DNA of 16,135 nucleotides from Gemmatimonadota bacterium (GCA_030747075.1 JASLLL010000043.1:1-16135); one strand, 5' to 3'; shown: positions 1 to 8,060, counted from the stretch's first letter. Numbers and translations: made by a program. Notes: generated from the sequence alone by a model not told the origin.

Positions 1-926
1 GTCAGGTCGTAGACCCGCATTCCCGCTCCGTAGCTGGCCACATAGGCACGGTCTCCCGCGAGCGAAACATCGAACATGAGGTCCGATCCCGGGTGGGTTC
101 CGGAGATCACCGGCGCGCCGACTGTGGAGATGTCCAGCGTGACAAGACCCGCGGTCAGGTCCGCGACCACGGCCAGGTCACCGTTCGCGTCCACCCCCAC
201 CGCTTCCCCGCCGGTGAAGAGCACACCACCGGCCACCGGCGTGTCGGGATTGGAGACATCGACCTCCACGACACCCGCCTCACGAACCGCCACGAACGCC
301 CGAGTCCCGGACAGTACGACATCCGTCGCCCAACCCGGGAGAGACAGCGTCGCGGTCAGTAGAGGATTCGCCGGGTCGGTGAGGTCCACCACCGAGAGCC
401 CGGAGCTTCCGTCCGCCAGAAACACGCGACCCAACCCCATTGCCAGGCCGCCGTACGCGATGCCGGGCGTATCCACCGATCCCAGGAGCACAGGATTCGC
501 CGGGTCGGCGATGTCCACGACCTCCACGCCCAGAAACTGCCGGGAGAGACACGCACGATCCCCCGAGACGGCCACTCCCCGATAGACATGCCCCGACGCC
601 AGCGCCCCCACCCACACCGGACTCCCGGGATCGGACACATCGGCGATCAGAAGGCCCGCCGCGTACCCCGCCACACACGCAAAATCCCCGGCCAGCGCGA
701 CGGCCAGCGCATTGTCGGAGGATGGGGAACTCCCCGCCAGAAACGGAACGCGGCTGTGCAGACGGAGTTCGCCCTTCTGCACATCCCACTCGGCGGAGGT
801 CTCCAGAGAGTCCCGATAGAGGACCGTCTGAAAGTCCTCCGCGAAACTCCCTCCCGCGCGCGCCGGTGGCTGAGGGCACAGCAGAAGAAGCCCCAGAAGG
901 GGTGCGACAACGATGCGGAGTTCCAA
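1..926 (-). CDS. LVIVD-repeat secreted beta-propeller-like protein (3' end outside window)
   Basis: The reading frame is open from an in-frame TAA at 965-963 to the window edge, giving 308 complete codons. It has no ATG. The only reasonable start is TTG at 926, with GGCGGGA (940-934) seven bases upstream, and it places a signal peptide at the N-terminus: hydrophobic core LLGLLLLCP at residues 10-18, likely cleavage after ARA at 24. Residues 30-56 are a short linker containing YRDS and GELRL. From about residue 73 there are at least five repeats of the type '(G)L.VVD(I/V)(A/S)DP..P', with DP-type turns near residues 99, 141, 184, 227 and 269, a period close to 43. This matches LVIVD repeats, predicted to form beta-propeller blades in surface or secreted proteins. 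No enzymatic residues are recognised; a binding or adhesive role is only a guess. The gene lies 180 bp behind the MBL gene and may have its own promoter. The repeat family is secure, the start less so. Confidence 0.85.
   Translation of the reverse strand, partial: MELRIVVAPLLGLLLLCPQPPARAGGSFAEDFQTVLYRDSLETSAEWDVQKGELRLHSRVPFLAGSSPSSDNALAVALAGDFACVAGYAAGLLIADVSDPGSPVWVGALASGHVYRGVAVSGDRACLSRQFLGVEVVDIADPANPVLLGSVDTPGIAYGGLAMGLGRVFLADGSSGLSVVDLTDPANPLLTATLSLPGWATDVVLSGTRAFVAVREAGVVEVDVSNPDTPVAGGVLFTGGEAVGVDANGDLAVVADLTAGLVTLDISTVGAPVISGTHPGSDLMFDVSLAGDRAYVASYGAGMRVYDL
363..508 (-). repeat. Two near-identical DNA copies inside the LVIVD repeats
   Basis: Seventeen identical bases (plus strand aggattcgccgggtcgg) occur at 363-379 and 492-508, exactly 129 bp or 43 codons apart. 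The similarity continues for about nine more bases with two mismatches. They encode the (A/T)DPANP turns of two successive repeats. This supports a 43-residue repeat unit and suggests recent duplication or gene conversion between blades. Confidence 0.7.
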
Positions 927-959
927 GATGCATTCCCGCCAATTGAAGAGACAGCGCCC

Positions 960-968
960 ATCTTACCA
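960..968 (-). promoter_or_regulatory. Candidate extended -10 promoter for the LVIVD gene
   Basis: On the minus strand TGGTAAGAT (968-960) fits the TGnTATAAT extended -10 element. A start about seven bases downstream would give a leader of roughly 27 bases before the TTG at 926. No good -35 box lies 16-18 bases upstream, as is common for extended -10 promoters. The call rests on pattern only. Confidence 0.35.
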
Positions 969-999
969 CAATGAGGGGCGCATCTCTGTCAGGAGGGGT

Positions 1000-1016
1000 C
1001 AGGGCCGCGCGGCCTG
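1000..1016 (-). other. GC palindrome in the gap between the MBL and LVIVD genes
   Basis: A perfect 12-bp palindrome, ggccgcgcggcc at 1003-1014, can be extended by two pairs with one bulged base. It lies between the MBL stop (1107) and the promoter candidate (968). There is no run of T after it, so it is not a canonical intrinsic terminator. It could be a weak hairpin or a dyad binding site. Nothing else is recognised in the 927-1106 gap. Confidence 0.3.
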
Positions 1017-1106
1017 AACACCTTGCGGATACTGGGGAAATGGCACTTCTGCTTGCGGATTCAAACGCATCCCGCGCAATGCTGGCAGTAGTCTCCGGCG
1101 CGACTC

Positions 1107-2411
1107 TTACTCGAAGCGAACATCCCTTGCGACCACGGTGAATCCGGATCCGTCGGTGTAGACAATGACATCTCCGCGAACGCCGGAGAGCGCCCGATCC
1201 CGATTCGGAATGACACGATCCGAGGCGTAGTAATCAATGCCCCGATTGCGAAGACGACCCAGCACATACGCGTGCTCCACGCCGCCGTTTTCGCTGATCG
1301 CATTCGTAATCAGGCCCACCGTGGGCCGAATGAAGTCGATATAGCGTTCGCTGTTTGAGTCGTTCGATCCGTGGTGTCCGAGTTTCAGGATGTCCACATC
1401 GAGGAACTCCTGGGAATAGTGGTTCATCAGGAACTGCTCGGACGCAAACTCCGCATCTCCCATCAGAATGGCGGCGAAGTCCCCGTACTGCACGCGGTAG
1501 ACCATGGAGTCGTTGTTGATCACGCTCCCCGCCTCTTCCTGCGCCGCATAGTCCGGGATCAGGAACTCCTTGCGCCCCGCGGACAAGAGGTCCACCCGCA
1601 CGCCGGCACCCCACTGAAGATCCGGATCCGAGATGCTGGACGCGCCCCACTCCTTGAAGCGATGCCCCACCTCCGGGGGCCGCGCGGCCATGGCTTCCAG
1701 CAGATCTTCGTAGGGGCCATTCGTCAGCGTCTTGTCCGTGATGTCCAGAAAGGTGCCCACCGGGAAGTCCGCGAGAATCCCGACGATGTCCTGATAGCTG
1801 TCCCCGTAGAATCCGCCGATGTGATCGTTGTGCACATGGCTCATCGACGCGAAGTCCAGATACGACACGCCCCACCACTGCAGGAACTCACGCACCTCCA
1901 CGGCATCTTCCGGATGTCCGGCATCCACCAGCGTCCGCGTTCCGTCCGGAGCCTCCATGAAGAGTGCGTCTCCCCACCCGACATCGATCATCGCCAGGAC
2001 GAAGAGGTCTTCTTCCGCCACCGTGCCGGTCTGGAAGGTGCCGCCATCCAGGTTCATGGAGGCCTCATTCCCGGCGCGATCCCGCATGCGCAGAAGATAC
2101 GCGTACTCCGCATCCGACGCCGCCGCGACGAGCTTTACGACACCCGCGACCGCAAACTCCTCCGACTGCGAATACGAATGGCGGTGAAGCTCATCCGCTG
2201 CCGCTCCGTAGTCCAGCACCGCCTTCACGGGTTCGTCCGAACTCCAGATGGCATACGCCTGCTGATCCGTGGCCGTCATCACTTCGAAAGAAACCAGAGA
2301 CGGCGCCGTCGTATCTGCGGACGGATCGAAGACGGACTCCTCCGGCCCGCTGCAGGATGCCACGAGGAGAAGGAACGGGAGTACGGCAAGACTCGCAAGT
2401 CGGTGAGCCAT
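1107..2411 (-). CDS. ComEC-like metallo-beta-lactamase-fold lipoprotein
   Basis: A 434-residue protein starting at ATG 2411, with GGAGG (2423-2419) seven bases upstream. Residues 1-20 end in a lipobox, VASC, with Cys20 as the likely lipidation site. Residues about 35-130 resemble a fibronectin-III or purple-phosphatase-N type beta domain (TAPSLVSFEV, then Y.LRMRDRAGN). The hydrolase domain begins near 135. It holds the complete metal motif HVHNDH (192-197), a second-shell GDA at 318-320, and LGHHGSNDS at 344-352, the arrangement of the ComEC/Rec2-type MBL domain. Members of this branch are hydrolases, and the ComEC domain has been linked to nuclease activity, but substrates vary. There are no competence membrane segments, so it is not ComEC itself. 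It lies 38 bp behind the phosphatase, probably in the same transcript. The fold is firm; a nuclease role is inference. Confidence 0.87.
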   Translation of the reverse strand: MAHRLASLAVLPFLLLVASCSGPEESVFDPSADTTAPSLVSFEVMTATDQQAYAIWSSDEPVKAVLDYGAAADELHRHSYSQSEEFAVAGVVKLVAAASDAEYAYLLRMRDRAGNEASMNLDGGTFQTGTVAEEDLFVLAMIDVGWGDALFMEAPDGTRTLVDAGHPEDAVEVREFLQWWGVSYLDFASMSHVHNDHIGGFYGDSYQDIVGILADFPVGTFLDITDKTLTNGPYEDLLEAMAARPPEVGHRFKEWGASSISDPDLQWGAGVRVDLLSAGRKEFLIPDYAAQEEAGSVINNDSMVYRVQYGDFAAILMGDAEFASEQFLMNHYSQEFLDVDILKLGHHGSNDSNSERYIDFIRPTVGLITNAISENGGVEHAYVLGRLRNRGIDYYASDRVIPNRDRALSGVRGDVIVYTDGSGFTVVARDVRFE

Positions 2412-2449
2412 CGGAAAACCTCCGGAGCGCGGAAAGAGAAGGACGGAGG

Positions 2450-3844
2450 CTAGCCGGGGCTGTGCTCCGTGTCAATCGAAGTGCGCGCCCTGGGCCAGGC
2501 CACACCCAGAACATCCCGAAGCCACTGCCCGAAGAGATCGTGCGTGCGGATTCCCCTCGCTTCCCCCGCGCGAACCCCCCAGGCCCGCACCGGCACCGGT
2601 TCTCCCGTGTGCCCGTGAACGCGGGTAGAACGCAGATGGTCTTCATACGGGATGAAGGAGATCCCGAATCGCCCGGACAGAATGCCGCCCAGAGCCGTCT
2701 TTCTGTCGTAATGACTCTCTCCGGTGATCAACCGGTCCAGATCCGCCGCCCGGAGCCCGGTGTGCCGCGCCCCACGGTCAATGACCGGCAGGGCCGCCGC
2801 TTCCAGCGCCGCCGGCGTCCCTTCCCATGATTCGCCACCGAAAACCTCCGCCTCCATACGCGCCACCGACATCGTCACCACGCTCAAGCTCTCCGGAGCG
2901 GCATACTCCATCAGCGTCGGGGAGTCCGTTGCGTGATCCGCCACCACGAGCACAAGCGTGGAGTCCAGATCCACCGTGCCGAGCACCGCTCGAAGCGCAC
3001 GATCCAGCCGAAGCACATTCGCCGCAACTCCCGCTCCGTCGTGTTCATGGCAAGCGATGTCCACATGCGCTTCCTCGGCCAGCAGGAACCACGGAGTTCC
3101 CGACGCCCGCAGCCGTTCGATCGCAGCCACGCACATCTCCGCGAGATCGGGGTCCGCCTCCGAAGAGTCGAGGCTATGCGGCAAGTGCGAATCCGCGAGG
3201 AGCCCCAGCACCGGGCGATCCGTCGGCAGGGCCTCATGCAGATCCTCCACGACCGCCACGCCCGCCACGCGCGCTTCCGCGATGAGATCCCGCTGGTCCT
3301 GACGACGCCCTCCCGCCTCTTCGCCCCGGAAGTGCCGCGCCCCTCCCCCGAGCGCCACCGTGAACCCCGCCTTCACCAGTTGGGCGGCCATGTCGTTCTC
3401 GCGGCCCCGATGATCGACGCGCGCGTAGAAGGGGCCCGGAGTCGCGTGAGTGACGCGCGCCGTTGTGACAAACCCGCACGCTCGTCCTGCTCGACCCAGC
3501 GTCTCGAAGAGCACTTCGGACGAATCCTCCCCCGCCGGGATCCCGATCGAATAGACCGGCGCAAGCATCCCCAGCGACCACGCCGTTGCTGCGGCGGCGG
3601 AGTCCGTGACGCGAGCCCCGGCCGGACGGGTATCCAGGAACCCCACGGTTTCCGCAGTCGAAAACGCCAGCGACTCCCCGCGTGCCTCCGCGACCGCGCG
3701 ACCCAGCGACCATGCGCCCACACCAAAGCCATCTCCGACGAGGAGAACGACATTGGGCGGCCGCCCGGGAACATCCGACTCTCCGGAAAACCCGGCGCAC
3801 GACGCCAGGATGAGCAGCATCAGAGTCCATGCCAATCGTGTCAT
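2450..3844 (-). CDS. Alkaline phosphatase family lipoprotein (PhoA-type)
   Basis: A 464-residue protein. ATG 3844 was chosen because it forms an ATGA overlap with the stop of the upstream permease, follows GGAG by eight bases, and begins a lipoprotein signal (LASC, Cys16). The frame stays open 130 codons further upstream, but that part only shadows the permease gene. Motifs match alkaline phosphatase: metal Asp38 in VGDGFG, nucleophile Ser82 in TDSAAAAT, THATPGPFYAR (132-142), Glu257...Asp262...His266 (EE.HVD..CH), Asp303-His304 in VADHATDS, and His412 in HGHTGEPVPV. All expected zinc and magnesium ligands can therefore be located. The enzyme would release phosphate from monoesters outside the inner membrane. 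Its coupling to a nucleoside-type importer suggests that nucleotides are a substrate, which is inference. The family call is firm. Confidence 0.92.
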   Translation of the reverse strand: MTRLAWTLMLLILASCAGFSGESDVPGRPPNVVLLVGDGFGVGAWSLGRAVAEARGESLAFSTAETVGFLDTRPAGARVTDSAAAATAWSLGMLAPVYSIGIPAGEDSSEVLFETLGRAGRACGFVTTARVTHATPGPFYARVDHRGRENDMAAQLVKAGFTVALGGGARHFRGEEAGGRRQDQRDLIAEARVAGVAVVEDLHEALPTDRPVLGLLADSHLPHSLDSSEADPDLAEMCVAAIERLRASGTPWFLLAEEAHVDIACHEHDGAGVAANVLRLDRALRAVLGTVDLDSTLVLVVADHATDSPTLMEYAAPESLSVVTMSVARMEAEVFGGESWEGTPAALEAAALPVIDRGARHTGLRAADLDRLITGESHYDRKTALGGILSGRFGISFIPYEDHLRSTRVHGHTGEPVPVRAWGVRAGEARGIRTHDLFGQWLRDVLGVAWPRARTSIDTEHSPG

Positions 3845-4713
3845 CGATCTGTCTCCAGCGGTTTGCCAAGTGATGCCGGTGGGCGCGACCTCCCCACAAA
3901 ACCGGCCAATGCAATCATGGTGAGCACATACGGGAGCATCTGCACAAACTGGGTCGGGATGCCGAGTCCCTGAAGGCGGATCTGCAGAGCCTCCGCCAGC
4001 CCGAAGAAGAGGCAGGCCCCCGCAACCGGCAGGGGTTTCCACTTGCCGAAGATCACGGCCGCCAGCGCAATGAAACCGCGGCCCGCGGACATGTTCTTCA
4101 CAAACTGGTGCGTCTCCAGCGCCAGAAAAGCGCCACCCATTCCCGCCAGCGCCCCGGCCAGCACCACCGCCGCGAAGCGAGTTCGCGCCGGATCCACTCC
4201 CAGCGACTCCGCCGTCTGTGGATGCTCGCCGCACGCGCGCAGGCGCAGACCGAAGGGAGTCTGATTCAGGAGAACCAGGACCAGAGGTGGCAGGCAGATC
4301 GCCAGATAGACGAGAGGCGTGAACCCGCCCGGCCCCGAAGCGTCAAAACCGGTGACCAGGGGAGTGTTCGCGGAGGATCCGAAGAGCACATCCATCAGGA
4401 ACTGCGTGAGCCCGACGACCAGCAGATTGAGCGCCACCCCCACGACAATCTGGTCTCCGCGCAAAATGACTCCCGCAAAGGCGTGCACCACGCCCACCAG
4501 CGCCCCCGCGCCGGCCGCGGCAACGACCCCCGCCCATGGGTTTCCCGTGGCACCCGCGACAATCGCCGCGGCAAAGGCCCCGGCAAGGAGTTTCCCTTCC
4601 AGCGCAATGTTCACCACACCCGCCCGTTCAGACAGGACGCCACCCATCGCCGCAAAGAGAAGCGGAGTCGCCATGCGAACGGCCGAGGCCCATGTCCCCG
4701 CGTCCAGGATCAT
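3841..4713 (-). CDS. ABC transporter permease, nucleoside/BMP type (NupQ-like)
   Basis: A 290-residue, strongly hydrophobic membrane protein of the branched-chain/ribose-type permease family that partners BMP-family binding proteins. Family signatures are ERAGVVNIALEGKLL (29-43), the cytoplasmic loop GLRLRACGEHPQTAESLGVD (155-174), which would contact the ATPase, and GRGFIALAAVIFGKWKP (211-227). About eight to nine membrane segments are likely. ATG 4713 overlaps the preceding permease stop as ATGA, with GGAG five bases upstream; its own stop overlaps the phosphatase start in the same way. It is the shorter of two permeases, matching the NupP/NupQ (YufP/YufQ) pair. The substrate cannot be read from sequence; a purine nucleoside is favoured by the family and by the neighbouring deaminase. 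Confidence 0.92.
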   Translation of the reverse strand: MILDAGTWASAVRMATPLLFAAMGGVLSERAGVVNIALEGKLLAGAFAAAIVAGATGNPWAGVVAAAGAGALVGVVHAFAGVILRGDQIVVGVALNLLVVGLTQFLMDVLFGSSANTPLVTGFDASGPGGFTPLVYLAICLPPLVLVLLNQTPFGLRLRACGEHPQTAESLGVDPARTRFAAVVLAGALAGMGGAFLALETHQFVKNMSAGRGFIALAAVIFGKWKPLPVAGACLFFGLAEALQIRLQGLGIPTQFVQMLPYVLTMIALAGFVGRSRPPASLGKPLETDR

Positions 4714-5786
4714 GAGCTCTCCGCCTTTCGCCGGGCGCGCCGCGCGATCAGTCTTCGGGAAACTTCATCTCCAGCGACCACAAACAGGAGAATGCCTGCC
4801 TGCACCACCAGCATCAGTTCCTGAGGAATCCCGGTGAACAGATCAATCTCCACCGCTCCCGCATTCAACACTCCGAAGAGAAGCGCCGCCGCCACGACAC
4901 CCGCCACGCGCACGCGCCCGAGCAGCGCCACGGCAATTCCGAGAAAGCCGACTCCCGACGAGAAGTTGTCGAGGTAGCGATGCCGGAACCCCAGCGCCTC
5001 GTTCACCCCCGCCAGTCCGGCCAGTGCCCCGGCCACCGCCATGGCCGCCACGAGAGTCATCCCCGTCGGCACCCCGGAGGTCTGCGCCGCGCGTTCCCCC
5101 TGCCCGATGGCCCGCACCCGGAATCCCAGCGGCGTGCGGTAGAGAACCCACGCGACCACCCCGGCCGCTCCCAGCGCCAGAAAAAGCGCGGAGTTCGCGG
5201 GGCTGGACGCCGGGACGAGCCTCCCGACAAGCGGGAGGTCTCCCAGACGCGGGATCCACGCGGCCTCTGGCAGGACTGAGGTCTGCGGGATCATCTGGCC
5301 GGGTTCCTTGAAGATGTGGACCGTCAGATACCCGGTCAGGCCCGATGCGATGAAGTTCATCATGATCGTATTGATGACTTCATGAACGCCCAGGCGCGCA
5401 CGGAGAAGTCCCGGGATGGCTCCCCAGACCGCGCCCGCAGCCGCCGCGGCAAGAATGCACAGAGGAACGAGCAGGAACCGCGGCGCTCCCGGAAGATGCA
5501 AGGCCGTGATGGAAGCCGCAAAAGCTCCCACCACCAACTGACCCTCCGCCCCGATGTTGAAGAGCCCCGCGCGGAATGCAAACGCCACCGACAATCCGGT
5601 CAGCGTCAGCGCCGTGGCGTTGAACAGCACATTCCCGAGTCCGTCGGGTGTGGTCAGCCCTTCGGCAAGGACCTGCGCAGCGCGGAGCGGGTTCTCTCCG
5701 ATCACGACGGCGAGAATCCCGCCCAGCACGGCAGCCCCGGCCACCGCAAGCAGCGGGGAGATCAGCCCTCTAAGCGACCTGGTCAT
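4710..5786 (-). CDS. ABC transporter permease, nucleoside/BMP type (NupP-like)
   Basis: A 358-residue inner-membrane protein, the larger permease of the pair. Conserved features are AFRAGLFNIGAEGQL (70-84), GVHEVINTIMMNFIA (133-147) and the coupling loop GFRVRAIGQGERAAQTSG (221-238). ATG 5786 follows GGGAGG by eight bases and lies 17 bases inside the end of the ATPase gene, so the two are probably translationally coupled. The C-terminus is basic (RRLIARRARRK), as expected for a cytoplasmic tail. With the smaller permease it should form the heterodimeric channel of a nucleoside-type importer. Confidence 0.92.
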   Translation of the reverse strand: MTRSLRGLISPLLAVAGAAVLGGILAVVIGENPLRAAQVLAEGLTTPDGLGNVLFNATALTLTGLSVAFAFRAGLFNIGAEGQLVVGAFAASITALHLPGAPRFLLVPLCILAAAAAGAVWGAIPGLLRARLGVHEVINTIMMNFIASGLTGYLTVHIFKEPGQMIPQTSVLPEAAWIPRLGDLPLVGRLVPASSPANSALFLALGAAGVVAWVLYRTPLGFRVRAIGQGERAAQTSGVPTGMTLVAAMAVAGALAGLAGVNEALGFRHRYLDNFSSGVGFLGIAVALLGRVRVAGVVAAALLFGVLNAGAVEIDLFTGIPQELMLVVQAGILLFVVAGDEVSRRLIARRARRKAESS

Positions 5787-7299
5787 CCAGCGTGCCTCCC
5801 GTCATCACCACTCCCAGCGACTCTTCGTCCGCTTCCCCACGCCGGAACTCCTTCGCGATCAGACCGGTGTAGAGGACGACGATCCTGTCCGACAGCATGA
5901 GCACTTCCGACAGGTCCGCGCTCACCAGCAGGATCCCCACTCCCGCATCCCGAAGCGCCAGGATCTCCCGGTGGATGGCCTCCATTGCTCCGACATCCAC
6001 GCCACGGGTCGGATGTGCCGCCACCAGAATCCGCGGCTCACCCTCCGCCTCCCGCGCAAAGACCACCTTCTGTTGATTCCCGCCCGACAACGACTCCGCC
6101 TTCACTCCCGGATCCGCGGGACGAATGTCGAACGTGCGGATTCTCGACTCCGCGTACTCTTTGATCCGCCCCGGATGAAGCGACAGTCCGCTGCGGAACC
6201 GCCCCTGGGCCTCGCGTCCGAGAATCAGGTTTTCGCCCACCGTCATCGGACCCACCAGCCCCCCGAGCACGCGATCCTCCGGAACATGGGCCAGCCCCAT
6301 CCGGCGGATCTCGCCGGGAGAGACCCCCGCGATGCTCTCTCCGCCCAGATGGACTTCCCCGGCAAAGGGCCGCAACCCCCCGAGAATCTCCGTCAGTTCG
6401 CGCTGTCCGTTGCCTTCCACTCCCGCAATGCCGAGGATCTCTCCCGCACGCACATCAAAGCTCACATCCCGAAGACGGCCCGCCGCCCGGCCTCCCTTTT
6501 CGCCCACCGAGCGGAGGGTAAGCACCGGCTCCCCGGGAGCCTGTCTTGGCGTCCCGTCCGGCGGCGCGGGTTCCCGCCCGACCATGAGTTTCGCGAGATC
6601 CCGCTCGGAAGAGGAGGCCGCGTCGCGTACGCCAACCACGCGCCCCGCACGCATCACGGTCACGCGATCCGCCAGTTCCAGCACTTCGCGCAGTCGATGC
6701 GTGATGAAGACGATGGACGCGCCATCCGCGGCCAGCGACCGGAGCGTTTCCATGAGTGCGCGCACTTCCGAGGGCACAAGCACCGCGGTCGGCTCGTCGA
6801 GAATGAGAACACGCGCGCCGCGCATGAGAACCTTGATGATCTCCAGACGCTGACGCTCCCCGACCGAGAGATCCTCCACGGGCGCATCCGGATCCAGGTC
6901 CATGCCGTAAGCCTCCGCCGTCGCCAGGAGTTCCGCGCGGGCACGCTCCCGATCGATCCGGACGCCGCCGCGCCTCGGTTCTTCGCCCAGTATGGCGTTC
7001 TCCAGAACCGTAAACGGGGGAATCAGCATGAAGTGCTGGTGGACCATTCCGACGCCGCTCGTCAGTGCGTCGCGTGGCCCGGCAGGAGCGTGGGACTTAC
7101 CATTCACTTCCATCTCGCCCCCGTCCGGGCGAGTCATCCCGTAAAGAATCCGCATCAGTGTCGACTTGCCGGCGCCGTTCTCTCCGGCAATGGCGTGGAT
7201 CTCTCCCGCGCCGCACTCCAGATCCACTCCATCCACGGCGGTCACGCCGGGGTAGTGCTTCACCATCCCACGCATGGAGAAGGATGCCGGCGCATTCAC
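5770..7299 (-). CDS. ABC transporter ATP-binding protein, two-domain nucleoside/sugar type (NupO-like)
   Basis: A 509-residue cytoplasmic ATPase with two fused nucleotide-binding domains. Domain 1 has Walker A GENGAGKST (39-47), Q-loop Gln88, signature LSVGERQ (144-150), Walker B VLILDEPTA (164-172) and switch His201. Domain 2 has a degenerate Walker A GVEGNGQREL (293-302), signature LSGGNQQKV (404-412) and LVAAHPTRGVD (425-435) in place of a normal Walker B. This asymmetry is typical of the ribose/nucleoside (RbsA, YufO/NupO) class. The start is GTG 7299: it forms a GTGA overlap with the glycosyltransferase stop and follows GAGGAG by eight bases. The frame stays open 35 codons upstream, but that part only shadows the glycosyltransferase. 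It should power the two permeases encoded directly downstream. Confidence 0.94.
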   Translation of the reverse strand: MNAPASFSMRGMVKHYPGVTAVDGVDLECGAGEIHAIAGENGAGKSTLMRILYGMTRPDGGEMEVNGKSHAPAGPRDALTSGVGMVHQHFMLIPPFTVLENAILGEEPRRGGVRIDRERARAELLATAEAYGMDLDPDAPVEDLSVGERQRLEIIKVLMRGARVLILDEPTAVLVPSEVRALMETLRSLAADGASIVFITHRLREVLELADRVTVMRAGRVVGVRDAASSSERDLAKLMVGREPAPPDGTPRQAPGEPVLTLRSVGEKGGRAAGRLRDVSFDVRAGEILGIAGVEGNGQRELTEILGGLRPFAGEVHLGGESIAGVSPGEIRRMGLAHVPEDRVLGGLVGPMTVGENLILGREAQGRFRSGLSLHPGRIKEYAESRIRTFDIRPADPGVKAESLSGGNQQKVVFAREAEGEPRILVAAHPTRGVDVGAMEAIHREILALRDAGVGILLVSADLSEVLMLSDRIVVLYTGLIAKEFRRGEADEESLGVVMTGGTLDDQVA

Positions 7300-8060
7300 C
7301 GCGAGGACTCCTCTCGCTGAATGTCCCACGCCCTTGCGTACACGGCGAACTTCACCATGGAGTGGATCCCCGCAATGAGAAACCCGTGGACCCCGTCGCG
7401 CCATCCGGACTGAACCACGAACTTCCGAAGGAAGGCCGCTGCGGGATGTGCCACAAGATGAACCGGGCGAATCCGTTTCCGACGGGCGCGGTCCGGCCCC
7501 AGGTGCTCCGAATAACGCGCAACGCGGGAGAACGAAGCGGCCAGCGTCGGGTGGGTGTCGTGTTCCAGAGCGCCGGTCAGATTCCCCGGCACGCCATCCA
7601 TGTGCAGCGTCTCATGCCCGGGTGCTCCCCGCACGCAGACACATTCCCTCCGAACCAGACGAAGCTGCGGATCCGGCCACCAGCCCCCATGGCGAATCCA
7701 CCGACCCAGGAACCGGTTCCTTCGACGCACACGATATCCATCCACGGCATCCGGCTTCTCGACGGTGCTGCGGATCTGGCGCGCCAGTTCCCCGGTCACC
7801 ACTTCATCCGCATCGAGTCGAAAGACCCACTCTCCCGTCGTCGCATCCACGGACCGCACAATCTGCTCCGCGAAGTTCCCCGGCCAGGGGATCTCCAGCA
7901 CCTTCGCCCCCGCCCCGCGAGCTTCCTCCACGGTCCCGTCCGTACTCCCTCCGTCGATGACCACCACCTCGTCCGCCCAGCGCACGGACTCGACCGCCTT
8001 GCCGATCCGCCCTCCTTCATTCTGGGCAATCATGCATACGGAGACGGTCGGCGGATTCAC
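7296..8060 (-). CDS. Family 2 glycosyltransferase, LPS-core WaaE/KdtX-like
   Basis: A 254-residue GT-A fold transferase. Residues 5-11 (TVSVCMI) start the first strand. DGGSTDGT (36-43) is the nucleotide-sugar motif, and DADE (83-86) carries the metal-binding DxD. The block RRRNRFLGRWIRHGGWWPD (112-130) and the basic C-terminus (FLRKF, then GW.DGVHGF) are typical of the WaaE-like branch that adds a hexose to the inner core of lipopolysaccharide. The start is GTG 8060, overlapping the upstream stop as GTGA; its Shine-Dalgarno sequence is weak (GGAG 11 bases upstream), so it probably depends on coupling. The family is clear, the sugar and acceptor are not. Its place between the binding protein and the ATPase of an importer is odd (see findings). 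Confidence 0.88.
   Translation of the reverse strand: MNPPTVSVCMIAQNEGGRIGKAVESVRWADEVVVIDGGSTDGTVEEARGAGAKVLEIPWPGNFAEQIVRSVDATTGEWVFRLDADEVVTGELARQIRSTVEKPDAVDGYRVRRRNRFLGRWIRHGGWWPDPQLRLVRRECVCVRGAPGHETLHMDGVPGNLTGALEHDTHPTLAASFSRVARYSEHLGPDRARRKRIRPVHLVAHPAAAFLRKFVVQSGWRDGVHGFLIAGIHSMVKFAVYARAWDIQREESSR
7308..7313 (-). promoter_or_regulatory. Ribosome binding site deciding the ABC ATPase start
   Basis: GAGGAG at 7313-7308 lies eight bases before GTG 7299, inside the last codons of the glycosyltransferase gene. It supports the GTG start over the longer open frame. Confidence 0.7.

Noticed and set aside
647-961. ATG at 961 as start of the LVIVD gene through a frameshift
   Set aside because: The ATG frame gives no signal peptide and diverges from the repeats. 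The correct frame has its own TTG and ribosome site, so no frameshift is needed.
280-969. A 229-codon minus-strand frame with ATG near the left end
   Set aside because: It is one frame off the LVIVD reading frame; the repeated DP..P turns and signal peptide occur only in the frame starting at 926.
3845-4234. A 130-residue N-terminal extension of the phosphatase
   Set aside because: It overlaps the permease gene out of frame, lacks conserved sequence, and would bury the lipoprotein signal that begins at 3844.
5770-7299. Inactivation of the second ATPase domain
   Set aside because: The degenerate Walker A and AAHPTRGVD are normal in the NupO/RbsA-type family and are not signs of decay.
5554-7320. 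A 588-codon open frame on the plus strand
   Set aside because: It is antisense to the ABC ATPase and the start of a permease, both with intact family motifs, and its composition is that of a shadow frame.
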